From Protula sp. h YS-2021 (taxonomy: Eukaryota > Annelida > Polychaeta > Sabellida > Serpulidae), in the NCBI GenBank assembly GCA_949752745.1, contig OX457034.1, positions 4,663,105-4,727,104 on the forward strand: 64,000 nt of DNA, written 5' to 3'. Under the pieces are notes generated by a model. The model did not search any database. It had not been told where the DNA came from and was given only the letters and a program-made list of their open reading frames with translations. A program made the translations under genes and the position numbers. Shown here piece after piece: positions 23,311 through 35,698 of the stretch (position 1 is the stretch's first letter; each line of letters opens with the position of its first letter).

Positions 23311-24339
23311 CCCACTTGCAAACTTCGTTTGCAAATGGGAATAAGTTTGTAGTTTTTCTCGAAATTTCTGCCCTTTTTTTTTCCTTTTTTTTTCTCTTTT
23401 TTTTTCCGTCACGGAGGTTTCCAGAAAACTCCTCCTACGCTATTTGACGTAGGACGTTGGAATTTGGCACAGTGATAGAGGGTGACGAGATGTCGTCAAA
23501 TCCGCAAAATTTTTTGACCTTGACCTTGAAGGTCAAGATCAAATTTGAGGTCAAAGTTTTTCTGAGTGGTCAAAGTGGTTTCCAGAAAACTCCTCCTACA
23601 GGGTTTGTCTTAAAAAGACGGCATGTGGCAGAGACATAGAGGGTAATGAGTTGTCGTCAAATCCGTAAAATTTTTTGACCTTGCACATCAGAGGTCAAGG
23701 TCAAATTGAGGTCAAAATATTTTTGGAAAAACCGATTAATCACGAAAAGTAGCCATAAAGGTGCTCAAATCCCAGTGTGAATGCATAAAACGTACTAAGT
23801 AAAGGGTAAACTTTCATCACTAACCTTGACCTTGAGGGCCAAGGTCAAAGGTCACGTGATTTCACGCGTCCTTTACGACTGGCCGACTCATCTCGAAAAC
23901 GGTTAGAGATAGAGCGATTTTGAGCTCATTTTCGACCCTTTGGGCCTAAACAACGTTACATAAGAGGTACCTCGGTGACCTTGACCTTCTGGGTCACGGT
24001 CAAGGTCAAAAACCGGAAGTTGACTATTATCTCGAAAACTGTTAGAGATAGAGCGATTTTGAGCTCATTTTCGACCCTTTGGGCCTAAACAACGTTACAT
24101 AAGGGGTACCTCGGTGACCTTGACCTTCTGGGTCACGGTCAAGGTCAAAAACCGGAAGTTGACCATTATCTCGAAAACGTTAGAAAACTGAATTTGATTT
24201 TTTGTGCCCAAATGAGATTACATTATATTCACTTCGATGGCCTCGTGCAAGATAATAATCCGGAAGCTGACAATTATGTTGAAACACTTTAAAATGTGTC
24301 TTTGACCAAATATGTTGTGTCTCTGCCCTTGCAAGTGGG
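23311..24339. mobile_element. non-autonomous element rich in GGTCAAGGTCAA
   Basis: The ends are CCCACTTGCAA and its exact reverse complement TTGCAAGTGGG, each beside a small hairpin (ttgcaaacttcgtttgcaa on the left, tttcgctacgtgtagcgaaa just beyond the right end). Inside are repeated ccttgaccttgaaggtcaag and aggtcaaggtcaaa motifs and a tandem duplication of about 136 bp (23893-24028 and 24030-24165, beginning tcgaaaacggttagagat or a close variant). No coding frame was found. I regard it as a dispersed element typical of marine invertebrate genomes; the family is not named. Confidence 0.55.
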
Positions 24340-24825
24340 TACTATTTCGCTACGTGTAGCGAAATTCGGTCTAGTTTTGTTTTGATTCACAGAGCTTAGA
24401 GTTGTTGCAGTTGATGTGGTGGTGTTATTTTAATAAAATATATAGAATGGGAAGAAGCAAAAGTTTTGTTTATTCTGGGAGAAGTTTGGACCATCTAGCG
24501 ACACTCTCGGTCATTTTTGTGTGGTCAAGATACGAACGACAGTTTTCATCCCTCCCTCTCCCCAATGGGAGGGGTGGGTGCGGGTAGGGGAGTTAAGAAT
24601 GGCATGTTTTCAAAACAGAAGTGCAGTCGAGTTCTGAACGATTGTCCTTTAGATATTCTTGAAAGTTTCCTATGTGGCCGTCTCCTTTTTTTTTTTTGCC
24701 AAAATTCCAGAAAATGATTAATCTTCTTTGGAATCGTCATCCACTCTTCTAAATTCTATAGCTGTCATTTTCTTTGGTTGAAAATACGTAATCACTGCCC
24801 GGCCTGGCCCACACCTACACAGCCC

Positions 24826-25345
24826 TCTCTCGTTGCACGCCCCCCCCCTCCACGCCCCCCCTCTTCCCTTATTAGCGAAGTGACCCCCCCTCCACGCCCC
24901 TCTCCCCTCATTAGCGAAGTGACCCCCCCTCCACGCCCCCTCCCCTCATTAGCGAAGTGACCCCCCTCCACGCCCCTCTCCCCTCATTAGCGAAGTGACC
25001 CCCCTACTCGCCCCTCTCCCCTCATTAGCGAAGTGACCCCCCTCCACGCCCCTCTCCCCTCATTAGCGAAATGACCCCCCCTCCACGCCCCTCTCCCCTC
25101 TTTAGCGAAGTGACCCCCCCCCCACGCCCCTTTCCCCTCATTAGCGAAGTGACCCCCCCTTCCACGCCCCTCTCCCCTCATTAGCGAAATGACCCCCCCT
25201 CCACGCCCCTCTCCCCTCTTTAGCGAAGTGACCCCCCTCCACGCCCCTCTCCCCTCATTAGCGAAGTGACTCCCCTCCACGCCCCCTCCCCTCATTAGCG
25301 AAGTGACCCCCCTCCACGACCCCCTCCCCTCATTAGCGAAGTGAT
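24826..25345. repeat. C-rich minisatellite of about 38 bp
   Basis: About 13 copies containing cattagcgaagtgacccccc and tccacgcccctctcccct. Variation is mostly in C-run length. Confidence 0.93.
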
Positions 25346-26150
25346 ATGCCTAGCAGACAGAAAAGTGCCGGAAAGAAAACTGTTCAGTGACTCATTCTTC
25401 CGGTGTTAAGACGCTACTACAAACGTGGCCCTTGAAGCGTAGCATGTGAAGGGTTACGAACCCCAGTTACAGGGCCATTTGTCATTCAGGTTTCGTGGGT
25501 TTTTCTTATTGTTTCCAGTTCGGCAACACGTATACAAAAATAGCTTCTGGTAATGTGAAAGTGGGGCCCATCATGTCTGTCATGACGTCACCTGTCTGCT
25601 GTTTGCTGTGGATAAGGTGTGGCGAGATATAAAAAGAAAGTGTGTATTTTAAAGTTGTTTTCAGTTCAATGCTTATGCTGGCGCAGTAAATCCAAAGACC
25701 ACATGGCGTGTTGAAGTGGCGGAGTAATGCGGAAGTATTTGAAAGATTGCCAATTTGTCCGTTTGTCAATCTGTCCATCCGCTCGCATGATGACAGTGCA
25801 ATTCAAGTGGCCGATATTCCTGGAAACAACTGGCTTCATATTGCGTGCAGCCGTCGTCCTCATTGCCTAAGATTAACGAGTAGTTTTGGCCCAGTCCGTC
25901 CAAAAACACTGTGCCCGGCTGAAAACTTAAATTTCTTCTACTGCAAAACTTACTGTAAGAAAAATAGACCTTTTTTGAAGAATTCACTGGAGCTTTTAGT
26001 TCCTTGACTTTGAAGTGCAGCTCGTCTGTCGAGGCTGAAGTGCAGCTCTTCTGTCGAGGCTGAAGTGCAGCTCTTCTGTCGAGGCTGCGTTTCATGTGTG
26101 TGATTCTTGGCTGGAGATTGACAGTATGATCTAAAGCTTTGGCTTATTTA
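25346..26150. other. no gene recognised; triplicated 25-bp motif
   Basis: Mostly unique sequence without a supported exon. At about 26012-26087 the 25-bp motif beginning gaagtgcagctcttctgtcg occurs three times in tandem, directly before an inserted element. Confidence 0.5.
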
Positions 26151-26548
26151 CAGGATGGCCACCGACCCTGGAAATCAGGGAATTCAGGGAAAAATGAAGC
26201 GACATTTTCCCTTTAGGGAAAACTCAGGGAATTTGGTAATTCCAGCAAATCTCAGGGAAAACTCGGGGAATTTAATTGTTGGAAAATTCCCGGTTTTCCA
26301 GGGTATTTCCGAGTAAATTTTTTCTTTTACAAACTTGGATAGATTTAGTGAGAATTTGTTGAACGTTGTATTTTTCTAAGCGTTTAAGAGAAATAGCGGG
26401 ATAGTCGATGATGATTGTTTTTCAACCAAAACACCTAACTGTTGAAATTCTGAAAACCTGCGCTGTCAAAATTCATTGTATGGAAAATGTCTGGAAAACT
26501 CGGGGAAAACACAGGGAATTTCATTTCGGATTCCAGGTGGCCATCCTG
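26151..26548. mobile_element. 398-bp MITE with CAGGATGGCCACC ends
   Basis: The left end is CAGGATGGCCACC and the right end is GGTGGCCATCCTG, a perfect 13-bp inverted repeat. The interior is built from aactcagggaatt-like motifs on both sides, the usual composition of small hAT-like MITEs. The flanks share attta, five bases; no 8-bp duplication is visible. Confidence 0.75.
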
Positions 26549-27394
26549 ATTTAGTTAACATACGATGTGCATACGAAATCGGTTAATTGCTTAGCGAATA
26601 ATCAATAAACCGACTAATTGCGTATTATATTGAAATTCCTTGTCATGTCATGATTAAAATATGTTGAAGAACCGCATAAAGTGGGAAAGCCAAGAGCTTG
26701 CTGTGGAAACTGAGTTAGTGGGTCAACTGCTTTCTACTTCCTGCTCGGCTCATTCCGGAGAATTACGAATATCATTACGGAAGTCTGATTGTTACCATAG
26801 AGTACTGAAGTAATGTGTGGGTATCCGTACTGTTTCCGTAGCAGGTACCAGAGCAGTATCGGAAGACCACAACGCAGGCGTGAGAGCATTCCGCTTTTTC
26901 AGCTGTTGCCACTTTTGAGGGCTTCAAATTTGTGGTCTGCGATAGATGCAAATCCATTGAGATCTCAAAATGTACTTTATAGGGGGAGGGGGGAGGGGGT
27001 GTCGATGGACTGGTACTGAGGCTAACCTGAGCAGTATTTTGACAATTTAGCCAATTAAAAAAAAAAAACGCGAGATAATTGTTGCTACCATAGTGCCAGA
27101 ATAGCTGTGAATACTTTCGCTAAGTTGCAAAATGCCGAACTGTCCCGGGAGGGGGAACCGCTCCCCCCCCCCCCCCCAGCCCCTCTAATAGCTAGTCGTG
27201 TTTTCGGCGCTGGATAAATATTTCCGCCTTTTTAGATCCCAACTGTTCTCATGTGTCTGCGCAACGCTAAGAGCAGTTCGTGAAGTAACATGGGCAGTGT
27301 CGTGTGAAACAAAAGATCATAAGTCATAATTCATTCTTGAGTTGTTTCGACGCTGTATCCACCGTCTCTCAGTACATATTGAAAAAGAAACGAA
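26549..27394. other. unique sequence without recognised gene
   Basis: No exon, RNA gene or element ends could be supported. It contains a short G-run tract near 26985 and a C run near 27165. Confidence 0.4.
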
Positions 27395-27925
27395 AGCCGC
27401 TTATCACATTCATTCGGAGGAACACAGGTAGCTTATCGCATTAATTCGGAGGAACACAGGCCGCTTATTGCATTCATTCAGAGCATCGCAGGCCACTTAT
27501 CGCATTCGGAGGAACACAGGTCGCTTATCACATTTATTCGGAGGAACACATGCCGCTTATCGCATTCATTAGGAGGAATACAGGCCGCTTATAGCATTCA
27601 TTAGGAGGAACACAGGCCGCTTATCGCATTCATTTGGAGGAACGAAGCCGCTTATCGCATTTATCCGGAGGAACGGAAGCCGTTCATCGCATTTATTCGG
27701 AGGAACACAGGCCGCTTATCACATTTATTCGGAGGAACACAGGCCGCTTATCGCATTCATTCGGAGGAAGCCAGGTCGCTTATCACATTCATTCAGAGGA
27801 ACACAGGCCGCTTATCGCATTCATTCGGAGGAACACAGGTTGCTTATCACATTTATTCAGAGGAGCACAGGCCGCTTATCGCATTCAGTCAGAAAATCGC
27901 ACGCCGCTTATCGTATTCAGTGGAC
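27395..27925. repeat. 32-bp minisatellite
   Basis: About 16 copies containing ggaggaacacaggccgctta and tcgcattcattc, with frequent 4-8 base length variants. Confidence 0.92.
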
Positions 27926-27954
27926 AGAAAAATTGGATCTGTTTTAAGGTACCC

Positions 27955-28405
27955 TAAGGTCTGGAGAAATCATGTAATGTGCACACGTGGGTCTGAAGAA
28001 ATCACGTGATAGACATATGTGGGTCTAAGGAAATCACGTTATTTACCTGGGCTGGACTAAAGATATCACGTGGTGTACATGCGCCGGTCTGAGAAAATCA
28101 CGTGATGTACATGTGTTGGTCTAAAGAATTCACGTGATATACATGCACGTATCTAAAGAATTCACGTGATATACATGCACGTGTCTAAAGAATTCACGTG
28201 ATATACATGCATGTGTCTAAAGAATTCACGTGATATACATGCACGTGTCTAAAAAAATTCACGTGATATACATGCACATGTCTAAAGAAATTGCGTGATA
28301 TACATGCACGTGTCTAAAGAAATCACGTGATATACATGCACGTGTCTAAAGAAGTCACGTGATGTACATGCATGTGTCTAAAGAATTCACGTGATGTACA
28401 TGCCT
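27955..28405. repeat. 32-bp minisatellite with TCACGTGA
   Basis: About 14 copies of a 32-bp unit containing aattcacgtgatatacatgc and gtgtctaaag. Nearly every copy has the 8-bp palindrome tcacgtga, an E-box-like sequence. Confidence 0.93.
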
Positions 28406-30969
28406 GGGGGAACGGGGAGGAGGGGTTGTCCGGATCATGTTCAATCGAATTATACATCAAAGTACCAGCAAACAGCATGTGAGTGGTCCCCGCGAGGTCG
28501 TGCTGTTCATCCCCATTAGTTTAGCCCTCGTCGCCATGATAAGGTGGGGCGGGGGAGTGGGGGTGGGGTCAAGCAGTACAAATCGGGCCGGGGATGAACT
28601 GGTGGAAGACTGTAGAGGAAGAGTGGGGGTGACTAACGGCATCTCGGCATCTTTGCCATGGATGTCCTCGGAGACAACACGGAAACTATGCCCCCATGGC
28701 TGAACGGGCCAGGGGCCGGTCGCTCACCGAATTCACCATTATAAGGTACCATCTTTTTTTTAAATTTGGATTTTAACGTTACGTAATAGGGATTTTGGGA
28801 AGGTGGGTTGGTGCTGGTAGAGAAACTGGCATTGGGTTGGAGAGGCCTTCAATCCCCCCCCCCCCTTCCACACCCCTTCCTCCCCCTCAGCAAGGCCCCG
28901 CCCATTCGAAACGGAACTTTCAAACCGGAAAAGCGCGAAAAGGCGAATAAAGAAGAAAAACAGAAAGTTGTCGTTTTAGAGTTGCATTTATTATGTGAAA
29001 AACTTTGCACAGACATAACAAAATGAGAATTTGTTTTATCGGCGGGTTTTATGACAAGTGGAAACACGCGTGTAGGACCACGCGACAGAGCGTAACGACA
29101 CCCTGTCGTGTCGTCGAACTGGAGCACTTCTAATGGCGTCTACAGGTCATGTCTTTGTGCATGATTTAAGAAAGTGTCAGCACTGTGGCGCAGCTATACA
29201 CGTTTGCATTTCTGTACCGTACATCCCCCAGTTATGACGACAGCCACGAAACCGACGAAATCGTGTCGTTTTATCCGAGTTATACGTGGATTTTACCAGT
29301 AATTTCTCCGTGACCCCTTTTACAGGGATCTACTTTATATGTTAGATCACTCCGCGTAATCGGCCAGTTCATGTCAACGCTTGCGGTGTTCGTGTGAGCA
29401 GTGCTACATCATGTGACCCGTGAAATCAGGACGTGAGTTCTCGCGTGGCTTTGTGAGTTCAGGAAATAAAATTCCAATGACTCGCATCGAATTGAGGACA
29501 CTGTTGTACATAAAATACACACAGTACATACAGTACATGCAGCACATAGAGACCCCCAGCTTAGTCATAAAATTACCGATTACACAGAATGAGTAGCCCG
29601 GACGGTAGCACACGCTGGCGGAAACGAAAGTGAAAACATGGGCCACTTGCACACCCGTCGGATCGTCAACCGGTGCACGACATTGCTTAGTAACGACACC
29701 GTCATTTGAATGAAACTTTGCGGTTTAGTGTTTTACCAACACACTTGATGTAACACAGACTATCTGCTTAACACCAGTGATAATCATGCACACATTTTCT
29801 TGGTTCATCAAAATACCATTTACAACCCATTAACAGGGGAAAAAAGAAAGAAAAACGAGATATCTTGCACACAACACTTTGTTCACAACAGACTGACACA
29901 CACACAGACACACACACACGTACACACATACACACACACAGAACGTACAAACACTATATGTCTCCCCTTGGTCGGGGAGACATAAAAAAAGCTCTACATG
30001 CGCTTTATTGGATGACCAAAGTTCACTCTTGCACCAGAAGAATATCATATCCCACGTGGTTAAATTTTTTTTTGAAGTCACACGGTGAAGATGTTTTTTT
30101 TTTTTTGTTGAGTCATTGCATCTCCCACACCTCTCAAACACGGCCGTGATTCAGCCCAAGGGGATTACCCTCGGACAGCCTGTGTACACACATACCAGTG
30201 ACGTGGTATTTACCAACAGAAGAGAAACCTTGATCCGGTTTCGCTCACTCTTTTTCTCTGACAATTCTAGGAATCAGAAAAGAATTTTTCTGGTCTTTTG
30301 AAGCGTTAAAGCGTGTATATTTATCAGATTTATTTTCACTCTGCATTTAACTTAACAAGCGTATCATATCTACATTCATGGCACTCTACATCACAGATAA
30401 TGGTCTGAATAAATAACAATGAAAAAAGCAGGAAGTAAATATGAAGTTTATGTTATTTTGCGGTATTACTTTTTCCTATTAAACTAGGGTTGAAATGCGC
30501 ATGATGAAATCATAGAATTTGTCTCCTTCAAACAGGTCACGGGGAATAAAACGTGACTATATGTAATCCTCTGGGGGGAGGGGGTGGGGGCAACGTTTCG
30601 CGTTTTACAACTATAGAGGCATACTGGATTATAATATCTTATAAAAGCGCGTCTCCCACACATTCCCACACATTCCCGATGGCCACCTGCTGGGTCTTTC
30701 GGGGTAATGGAGGGGGAGCCTGGGGTGGGAGCGGGGAGTGGACTCTAGAAGCATACCGGATTTATAACACCATGTAACTGTTATTTAACTGTCCGACTTT
30801 CACACATCCCCATCGCCACTCGCTGTGTCTTTTCTTTTATTTTTAGTCACAAATAAGGAAAAGAAAAGCTTTGAGTGAAACAGCCTGTCAACAATCTGTC
30901 AAAAAATGTCCTTGTGACGACAGTCTCCTACTTTTCTCTTGTTTACGCCGAATTTCCGCTCGTGGGAAC
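28406..30969. other. intergenic region downstream of the Rho gene
   Basis: No supported exon. Contents: a C-run near 28853, a CA-rich microsatellite at about 29888-29942, and a palindrome tgtctccccttggtcggg followed by gagaca at about 29959-29983 that matches the head of the 4388-4971 element. The right part is presumably the 3' UTR and downstream flank of the minus-strand Rho gene; a tttatt (aataaa on the minus strand) occurs near 30329. Confidence 0.45.
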
Positions 30970-31389
30970 TCAGCCTGTAGCACAGCAGCAGAGCAGGCGA
31001 GAAAAGCCTGTCGGTTTCTTTTTCGGATTGCTGGGCGATAGAATGGTTTTTACGGCTTGTTCAAAGACGTTCGTCAGTCCGTTCTGTGTCAGCGCCGAGC
31101 ACTCCACGTACATAGCGGCTTTCACTTTTTTGGCCATTTTATGCCCTTCTTCAGCCGACACGGGAACCTTGTCCTTCTTCTGCAGGTCGCGTAGTGTTTT
31201 CGAGTTATCCCTCAGGTCAGTCTTTGTGCCGACGATGATAATCTTGGCATCATCGCCCACGGTGCGACGTATCTCCGGGACCCACATTAATTCGACGTTC
31301 GCGAGCGACTCGGGAGCGGCGACCGAATAGCAGACGAGAAAGATGTCGGCGCCGGGATAAGCGATGACACGCAGGCGATCGTAATCTTC
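30970..31389 (-). CDS. Rho-family GTPase exon 3
   Basis: The acceptor is ttgtgtttacag. The exon begins EDYDRLR and ends with TGA at 30972-30970. It encodes G4, the Rho insert, G5 and the cysteine-rich tail. Confidence 0.93.
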   Translation of the reverse strand, partial: EDYDRLRVIAYPGADIFLVCYSVAAPESLANVELMWVPEIRRTVGDDAKIIIVGTKTDLRDNSKTLRDLQKKDKVPVSAEEGHKMAKKVKAAMYVECSALTQNGLTNVFEQAVKTILSPSNPKKKPTGFSRLLCCCATG

Positions 31390-33515
31390 CTGTAAACACA
31401 AATATGAACCAGAAGTCATTTCCGAGGTGTTTTTTAACTGTGGATTATTTTTTCAGCAAAGACGTCTCACGCACAGCATTTTTTTTTATTAGTTTTCATA
31501 AATCAGTGTCTTCTAACTGAATTACATTGGCGGTATCTTTCACATGAGTTCCCTGAAGCTTAGTTCCTCTGTTATTAGGGTGTTCTCTGACGTGTCTAAA
31601 TTAGCACCAGAGGCCGTTCATAAATTGGACTTGTTTACCGGCGAATTTATAGATCTACTAGATCAGTTTACTTCAATAAGGAAATGACACGGTTTTTGCG
31701 TCTAAATAGCATTTCCGTCTGTGCCACTGCAGTCATGGTGACCGAAATGAACTTGCATTCTACGCCTTTAGGTGATGTGTAACCACCATTTTGTTTTTGT
31801 TTTTTTTTCTGAGTGGTACAGAATTTTAGATGGTGAGGCCACACATTGTGCGCCAGTGATAGTGTGCAGTTGTCAGCAATTGTTTGCAGTGCATCTAAAG
31901 TGTGCGCAGTATCTGCAGTCGTGTCTAGCCTCAATAACGTCTGAAGTTGTCTCTATTGTCAGTAAAGTGTGTGTGGTGTTTGTGGTGTCAGCAACGTGTG
32001 TGCAGTGTCTGTAGTGTCACGTGTGTCAGTGTCTGTAGTGTCACGTGTGTCAGTGTCTGTAGTGTCACGTGTGTGCAGTGTCTGTGGTGTCACGTGTGTC
32101 AGTGTCTGGTGTCACGTGTGTGCCAGTGTCTGTAGTGTCACGTGTGTACCAGTGTCTGTAGTGTCACGTGTGTGCCAGTGTCTGTAGTGTCACGTGTGTA
32201 CCAGTGTCTGTAGTGTCACGTGTGTACCAGTGTCTGTGGTGCCAAGTGTGTACCAGTGTCTGTAGTGTCACGTGTGTGCCAGTGTCTGTAGTGTCACGTG
32301 TGTGCCAGTGTCTGTAGTGTCACGTGTGTACCAGTGTCTGTAGTGTCACGTGTGTGCCAGTGTCTGTAGTGTCACGTGTGTACCAGTGTCTGTAGTGTCA
32401 CGTGTGTACCAGTGTCTGTAGTGTCACGTGTGTACCAGTGTCTGTAGTGTCACGTGTGTGCACTGTCTGTGTAGCCAAGTGTGTACCAGTGTCTGTAGTG
32501 TCACGTGTGTGCCAGTGTCTGTAGTGTCACGTGTGTGCCAGTGTCTGTAGTGTCACGTGTGTACCAGTGTCTGTAGTGTCACGTGTGTACCAGTGTCTGT
32601 AGTGTCACGTGTGTGCACTGTCTGTGGTGCCAAGTGTGTACCAGTGTCTGTAGTGTCACGTGTGTGCCAGTGTCTGTAGTGTCACGTGTGTGCCAGTGTC
32701 TGTAGTGTCACGTGTGTGCATTGTCATTAACTTTCTGCTACAGAGTCAGTTATTTATCATTACAGGGTCAAAATATTGCATATGTATTACGAATAAACAA
32801 GAGACAAATCCCTAAATCTAAGTAAGAGAAGCTTGCGTTACCTGCCCAGCGGTATCGAACAGTCCCAGCTGTAGTGGCCTTCCGTCCGCCTGTACGGTGG
32901 CTGAAATCACAAAACAAAAATATGACTGCTAAGCTGGAGGTCTTATTTGGGTACAAGTTGAACATCTGGAGGTAGGCAGTTACGGCTTCGGGCAATGCAC
33001 ATTGTTCTTCCTTAGTAGAGAAATTGCGATCCCATTTTTTGCAGGATTCAAAGACATGCGCCTGTGCCCGCTCCGTCCCAGCAGCTAAACCGCTATAAAC
33101 CACCCCCCCCCCCCCCCACCTGAGTGCCTTCTTCATTCTCTACACATGTGTCACGCAAAACATGCTTGTGGTTAGTGTTTTAGTATATCTGTTTTACATT
33201 TAAAATAACTTTGCTCTTTCATTTCGATACTTTAAATTACTGTCGTCGAAAAAGGCAGAAAGTTGACTGCTTTACTGACGATACAAAAAAAAAAAGATAT
33301 TCAGAAGTAGAAGACTGGCACTTACCTATGTAGTTCTCGAAAACTGTGGGCACATGCTCGCGCGGGAAGGTGTTCTGCGCGAAGCTGATGAGCATACACG
33401 TTTTGCCGACACAACCGTCACCGACCACGACACATTTCAGTGACGTATGCTTATACAGCGACAGCATGGACATCAGACCCTTTGATTTGCTTGACTTTTG
33501 TGAAGAATAATCCAT
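30970..33515 (-). CDS. Rho-family small GTPase (Rac/Cdc42/TC10-like), complete, three exons
   Basis: Minus-strand exons 33326-33515, 32842-32900 and 30970-31389 join in frame (phase 1, then phase 0) and encode 222 residues. Order: a Ser/Lys-rich extension of about 24 residues ([13 protein letters not shown]), the P-loop GDGCVGKT, switch I VPTVFENY, then [13 protein letters not shown] (G3), TKTDLRD (G4) and ECSAL (G5). A Rho insert region ([21 protein letters not shown]) lies between G4 and G5. These are all hallmarks of a membrane-associated Rho GTPase that switches between GTP and GDP forms to control the actin cytoskeleton. The C-terminus is a basic KKKP stretch followed by LLCCCATG. The final CATG is a poor CAAX box, so palmitoylation of the cysteine cluster is an alternative. 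ATG at 33515 is the only plausible start in good context. The gene lies head-to-head with the cpRAS gene, 2.0 kb apart. Confidence 0.92.
31965..32725. repeat. 26-bp minisatellite in intron 2 of the Rho gene
   Basis: About 29 copies of a 26-bp unit (cagtgtctgtagtgtcacgt then gtgtac). Each full copy contains cacgtg. It is entirely intronic. Confidence 0.95.
32842..32900 (-). CDS. Rho-family GTPase exon 2
   Basis: 59-nt exon with acceptor gatttcag and donor gtaacg. It encodes [19 protein letters not shown], including the G3 motif and the catalytic glutamine. Confidence 0.92.
33326..33515 (-). CDS. Rho-family GTPase exon 1
   Basis: Start codon at 33515-33513, donor gtaagt after base 33326, phase 1. 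It encodes the N-terminal extension, P-loop and switch I. Confidence 0.92.
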
Positions 33516-35530
33516 AATGTGCAATAATATTACTGTTTTCAATAAAATCTCAAGGCAATTTAAGCGAATAATTTTTTAAAACTTGTATTTCTTACAGCTT
33601 AGAAATATCTAATGTTTTGTTTTTTTTCTCAGTTGTTTACTTTTCAGCAGCCTGTTCGCTTGTGGGCATCGCAGTTACTGACATCCTAGTGTCAAAGCAC
33701 AGTTCTTTATATATGTCGTCATTTTATCCTCAGTTCTAATTTTGGAAACAAAGTAATCTATGTTGACATGAAGTGCTTGAACAACTGTGACCTTATTTTG
33801 ACCAATCGTCAGCCGAAGTTTGTGTGATTGCCGGGGATTCCCCAGCAGGCACGTGGTGAATAACCAATGAAAATTCAGTGTCTATTTTTAGAAACAATGC
33901 ATTTGTATATAAGGAGAGGGAAAATCTGGCACGCATGAAAAGTTACACGTTCATTACGGTTTTCGATTTGTGGAGGAGGGTAAATGCTATATCCGTTTTT
34001 TTACTGCGCGGTTAGAATAAGTACAGTGGTTGTGCAATTGTTGACCCACTCTTTACCGGAAATGTAAAGTGAAGAAAAAAAACATTATTTGATAACAGGA
34101 TATGTTTGGAGGCTCAATTACTGTGAATTTCACACAACTTTTGATTTTGTGACGTCACGTTTGAAGGATATGTGTACAGTGACCATTTTCTAATTAACAA
34201 TATCAACAAAACCAAGAATTATAAGAAATGAAAGTCATGTCGACACGTCAGACTATCAAGAAATATTAAAAGTTGAAATTTTATAAGAAGTTTTTGTTGT
34301 ATAGTTATTTTTGGAGGGGGGCGTGCTAGATTTTGCAGTAGTCAAGAAATGGAATTTCTTAAACAGCCTTGAAATGCGGTTCCTATTTCTAAGTTGGCGA
34401 GGAGAAAGAGAGAGGAGGAGGAGGGGGGTGGAGGGGGGAGGGATGCACCAATTTGTTGTTTTGTTGCTGTCTCAGGTTTTTTTTTTTTTTTTGGTGTTTT
34501 GTCTTACGGCAATTTCGGCAGCCCATTGCTTAACTGTTGACATTTGTGTTTGTACATTCTAGTCTTCTTTCTTTTTTTGTGATGACACATTATGTGTACC
34601 ACGGCAGACCATTGCGGTTAAGCATTTGGCATAGAAAATCAATGATTCCATGTGTCATACACGAGCATCCAGCTCTAGTAGTGATTGGGTGGGGGGGAGG
34701 GGTGGGGGAAGGGGTGCTAAGGCAAAGAAGTGGTGGATACGGTTCGTTGGTGGTGAATGAGACCGAATGCTCGAGTGCGACGTATTTGGGGGTGGGGGTG
34801 GGGTGGAGAGGGGGTCAGAGCTGGAACTGCCTCCCCCCGCCCACCCCTACCCGGACAAAAAAATCAGACTGCTCCCCTCCCCCCGCCCCGGACAAAAGAA
34901 TCAGACTGCCCTCCTCCCCCCGCCCCGGACAAAAGAATCAGACTGCCCCCTTCCCCGTCCCTTGACCTCAAATTGTATCTGATTTCACATAAAATATTTG
35001 GCCAGTGACGAATGCAAAAGTAAATGCGCCTGGTTTGATTATAGTTCGATAAACACAAGCCATGCCCGCATTCAGCAGCGGCCCGCATTCAGCAGCGGCC
35101 CGTATTCAGCAGCGGCCCGTATTCATCGCTTGTGAAAAAATACAGTGAAATCCCTGACTAAGGACAGGTATAGTGGAGTTAACATCAGCCAAAAAGGTCT
35201 TAATTGGGACATGGTTTTTAGGTGGCCGGAGCCATATGAAAACCTGCAATAGCAGAATTACGATTTGCAAAGGGGATATTTGTAGTGAAGAGGCCGATGC
35301 CCCCTCCCCTCCCCCCGTCCCCACACACACAATACCATCACCACCGTAATGACCGTACAAACCAAAAAAAATAAATAAATAGCTAGGATATCAGGTCCCT
35401 GAAAACCCATAACCCCTCCCCCCCCGCCCCCTTGCCACCAAGTGCGTGTGATTTGGCGAGAGTGATAAGTAATTAGCGTGGTAATGAAGGCGTGATTTCG
35501 AACTGACCACAGGAATTGCCTGCTTGAATC
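33516..35530. promoter_or_regulatory. intergenic region between two divergent GTPase genes
   Basis: This 2.0-kb stretch separates the Rho start (minus) from the cpRAS start (plus), so it should hold both promoters or a shared one. No TATA box at a convincing position was seen. Small repeats inside: three copies of a 35-bp unit with cggacaaaagaatcagactg (about 34850-34965) and four copies of gcagcggcccgtattca (about 35075-35130). Confidence 0.4.
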
Positions 35531-35698
35531 ATGCTGCACTTCGGCTGTAATTATGTGAACGTGGACAAGAAGTGGAAAGACGCAAAAGGTGACATTGTTT
35601 ACAACGATGACGTAGTGGATGATTATAATGTGACTTCCGCTTCCGGTAAGAAGGCCAAAGCAAGCAAGGTCAAGGCCAAGAGATTTGATGATGGCGAG
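35531..35698 (+). CDS. cpRAS: cpRAS exon 1
   Basis: ATG at 35531 is preceded directly by an in-frame TGA (35525-35527), which fixes the start. It encodes 56 residues, acidic then Lys-rich, ending KRFDDGE. The last residues match the Ras beta2-beta3 turn (DGE before TCLLDILDTAG in Ras), so this exon supplies the new N-terminus. The donor is gtttgt, phase 0. Confidence 0.85.

Noticed and set aside
28437..28703. 88-residue plus-strand frame
   Set aside because: It has no recognisable domain and no splice sites, and it overlaps G-rich low-complexity sequence.
29865..29985. Threonine/histidine-rich small ORFs
   Set aside because: They are translations of a CA microsatellite.
33839..33860. Inverted-end element at ggggattccccagcaggcac
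   Set aside because: A similar cagcaggcacgt occurs near 19665, but no matching second end or target duplication was found.
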